Position numbers and translations under genes: made by a program. Below are positions 33,885 through 35,635 of a stretch of DNA of 35,635 nucleotides, one piece after another; within the stretch, counting starts at the first letter, position 1; the number at the start of each line of letters is the position of its first letter. This DNA comes from CAZEHJ01 sp964512485 (GTDB lineage Bacteria; Bacteroidota; Rhodothermia; Rhodothermales; UBA10348). Location: positions 1-35,635 of the forward strand of contig CAZEHJ010000036.1 of assembly GCA_964512485.1 (NCBI GenBank), read 5' to 3'. The notes below the pieces were generated by a model that saw only the letters and a program-made list of their open reading frames with translations, was not told the origin of the DNA and ran no database searches.

Positions 33885-35635
33885 ATGAACAAATTCAAGA
33901 GTATCACCTTCCGCGCTTTCATTCTGGTTGCGGTTTTGATTCCACTCAGTGGATGTGACTTCGACGCGGCACGGGACTCATTTGATGATTTTGATATCAT
34001 CATCGGTCTGGACCCGATAAATACCGTTGTGAATGGAATCATTTATGACAATGCGTCAGGTGATTTGATGGACAACGTGCAGTTGAGCTTCTCGGGAAAC
34101 GGCGCCTCCTCGCTTATCGACGCCTACAGTGATCCCATCGGATCGAGTAATAATGTGGAAGGCGGAACGATAACGTTTGGAATTCAGAATTCAGTAGTTC
34201 CCACTGCGGGTAACCCGCTCACATTTGTTGTCACAGCCACCGCCGAGGGATTTTACGATCAGTCCCGAACAGTGCAGGTCACAGAAACGGGCGCCGCTGA
34301 ATTTGAAGTCGCCATGGTCAGAGTGGCCGATACATTTTCAGATATTCAGGGTTCGTCGGCCGTTCAGAGCTCGGTTCAGGTCGATCAGGGGGGGCTTCAA
34401 AATCAATTCTCGGTCTCGACCCAGGGTGGTGGATCCCAGGCGCACGCAACGGTCACGATCGCTCCGGGTGTCGTTCCGCTCACATCCAGTGGAGCAGCGA
34501 TCACAGGCTCGCTCGATACGCAACTAAGGGTTTATGATCCGTCACAAGGTCAGACAAATCTTCCGGCCGGGGCAACGATGGCATCCGACGGAAGTCACCT
34601 CGCCGTTGCAGCAGGTGCATTTTTTCAGATGAGCAGTGGAGGCAGTGTGGTTGCCAACTTTGTCGTGCCGGTGGGCAAAGCTCATTCGGCCAACAAAAGC
34701 GGGACATGCTCGGCAGCCGGAGGCTTTTTCGAAATTGAACTTGCTATCACAGATCCGACCATTCTTGCAGCGCACGCCGTGATCGTGGCAGCGGGAGGCA
34801 CACCTGCAGCGTCCATTTACGGCTTTACCCCGACGGACGGCCAGAACAATGTCCTGGGCTCAACGATACTGACAAGCTCAAGTGGAAATGTGACGGGTTT
34901 GATTTGTGTCGGAGGATCCGAAAGCAACGTCGATCTGACAGCGCTCGGAAATGTGGATGATGGTATCTTCTTTACGCTTGTCTTCCCACCTTCTTTGGGC
35001 AGTAACGGATCTTTGAATCAGATGTTGACGCTCTCAAACGCGGGAGCTTCAACACCTGCCGCTATTCAGCTCGATGGAGCGGGCCTGTTTGGCTTCCGAA
35101 GCATCACTGTTCCAACCGGGTCTTCTACCAAATCGTTGGCAAGCTGGTTGGGGCTTTCTGGATCGTTTTTCATCCTCAATGGAGCGACATACACGGTGTC
35201 CGTTGAGCTTGGCGACGGAAGTGTTCATTCTACTACAACAACAGATCCGAGCGCGGGGTCAAGCACGATCAGCCTTCCAGCCTCGACCGGATTGACGGCC
35301 TTCAGCTTTACGGCCTCCATGGAATGCCCGGCAGACCAGGAGTTTGAGGTTCAGGTAACGAGTGAGAGCTTGGATGCGGTAGGCGTATTCTATCGACGAA
35401 ATCAGGATGGCTCGCTCTGGCGCTCTATTCCCGATGCTGCGCTTACAACCAAGACGGCTACAGCAAGCAGTATTTTGGTGCAGGGCACTCTGAGCCTGCT
35501 TCCATCGACGTCTTACGTCTTCAGAGGCGTACTCGACGACAATTCTACAGAGCGAATCGAATCGACTCCAGCCAATTCGACCAATTGGATCATTGAATTG
35601 AATGCCGACGATGTCGGATTCGGCTGCGACCCGGG
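33885..35635 (+). CDS. Large lipoprotein, partial (continues beyond the window)
   Basis: The frame is open from ATG 33885 to the last base, about 583 codons with no stop. The N-terminus (MNKFKSITFRAFILVAVLIP followed by the LSGC lipobox, Cys at 24) is a lipoprotein signal. Residues about 48-130 (VNGIIYDNASGDLMDNVQLSFSG) look like a carboxypeptidase-regulatory-like Ig fold. The rest is a Ser/Thr/Gly-rich beta repertoire. Four isolated cysteines (SGTCSA, LICVGG, MECPAD, GFGCDP) occur in the visible part. No catalytic motif is seen, so I expect a surface or periplasmic structural or binding protein. It follows the barrel gene by 66 bp and may be surface-exposed with it. Confidence 0.85.
   Translation, partial: MNKFKSITFRAFILVAVLIPLSGCDFDAARDSFDDFDIIIGLDPINTVVNGIIYDNASGDLMDNVQLSFSGNGASSLIDAYSDPIGSSNNVEGGTITFGIQNSVVPTAGNPLTFVVTATAEGFYDQSRTVQVTETGAAEFEVAMVRVADTFSDIQGSSAVQSSVQVDQGGLQNQFSVSTQGGGSQAHATVTIAPGVVPLTSSGAAITGSLDTQLRVYDPSQGQTNLPAGATMASDGSHLAVAAGAFFQMSSGGSVVANFVVPVGKAHSANKSGTCSAAGGFFEIELAITDPTILAAHAVIVAAGGTPAASIYGFTPTDGQNNVLGSTILTSSSGNVTGLICVGGSESNVDLTALGNVDDGIFFTLVFPPSLGSNGSLNQMLTLSNAGASTPAAIQLDGAGLFGFRSITVPTGSSTKSLASWLGLSGSFFILNGATYTVSVELGDGSVHSTTTTDPSAGSSTISLPASTGLTAFSFTASMECPADQEFEVQVTSESLDAVGVFYRRNQDGSLWRSIPDAALTTKTATASSILVQGTLSLLPSTSYVFRGVLDDNSTERIESTPANSTNWIIELNADDVGFGCDP

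Overview
The window looks like a chromosomal segment of a marine member of the Bacteroidota/FCB group, most likely a Rhodothermales-like bacterium. This is inferred, not proven. The evidence is a secreted subtilase ending in a type IX secretion (T9SS) type-A sorting domain, a CoaBC with the PAMD...MY motif common in Bacteroidota, DUF4249-like and other lipoproteins, an FG-GAP/ASPIC-UnbV protein, and a receptor kinase with a TolB-like/TPR-like tail. Most genes lack a Shine-Dalgarno (SD) sequence, and there are a few TAnnTTTG-like promoter elements. Two runs of exactly 100 N (14344-14443 and 23629-23728) are assembly placeholders, and both fall in repetitive sequence.

Layout: 1-3.7 kb has a small membrane protein, an exported M55 D-aminopeptidase, a YfcC/DcuC-family permease and a lipoprotein with a duplicated domain. 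4.0-8.9 kb is one giant secreted subtilase. 9.0-10.9 kb has a DUF4249-like lipoprotein and a TerC-family protein. 10.9-17.5 kb is a compact minus-strand housekeeping run: yicC, gmk, coaBC, a family-4 uracil-DNA glycosylase (split by a gap), dnaB and a SpoIIE-type phosphatase. 17.6-20.5 kb is an FG-GAP protein with 7+7 repeats. 20.8-23.2 kb has dapB, a membrane protein and an NADPH-dependent FMN reductase.

23.4-24.0 kb holds a tRNA-Ser(GGA) gene followed by a tandem array of 182-bp units. Each unit carries the last 16 nt of the tRNA plus its terminator, a layout strikingly like the tyrT/rtT repeats of E. coli. 24.1-32.7 kb is the translation block rplM-rpsI-rpsB-tsf / pyrH-frr (minus strand). 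It is interrupted by a three-gene plus-strand cassette: two small membrane proteins around a 1000-residue Ser/Thr receptor kinase. 33.1 kb to the end has an outer-membrane barrel gene and a large lipoprotein gene that runs off the window.

The most unusual items are the tRNA-tail repeat array with a possible structured RNA in its spacer, the glycosylase lacking all four Fe-S cysteines, and the kinase cassette inside the ribosomal/UMP-kinase block.
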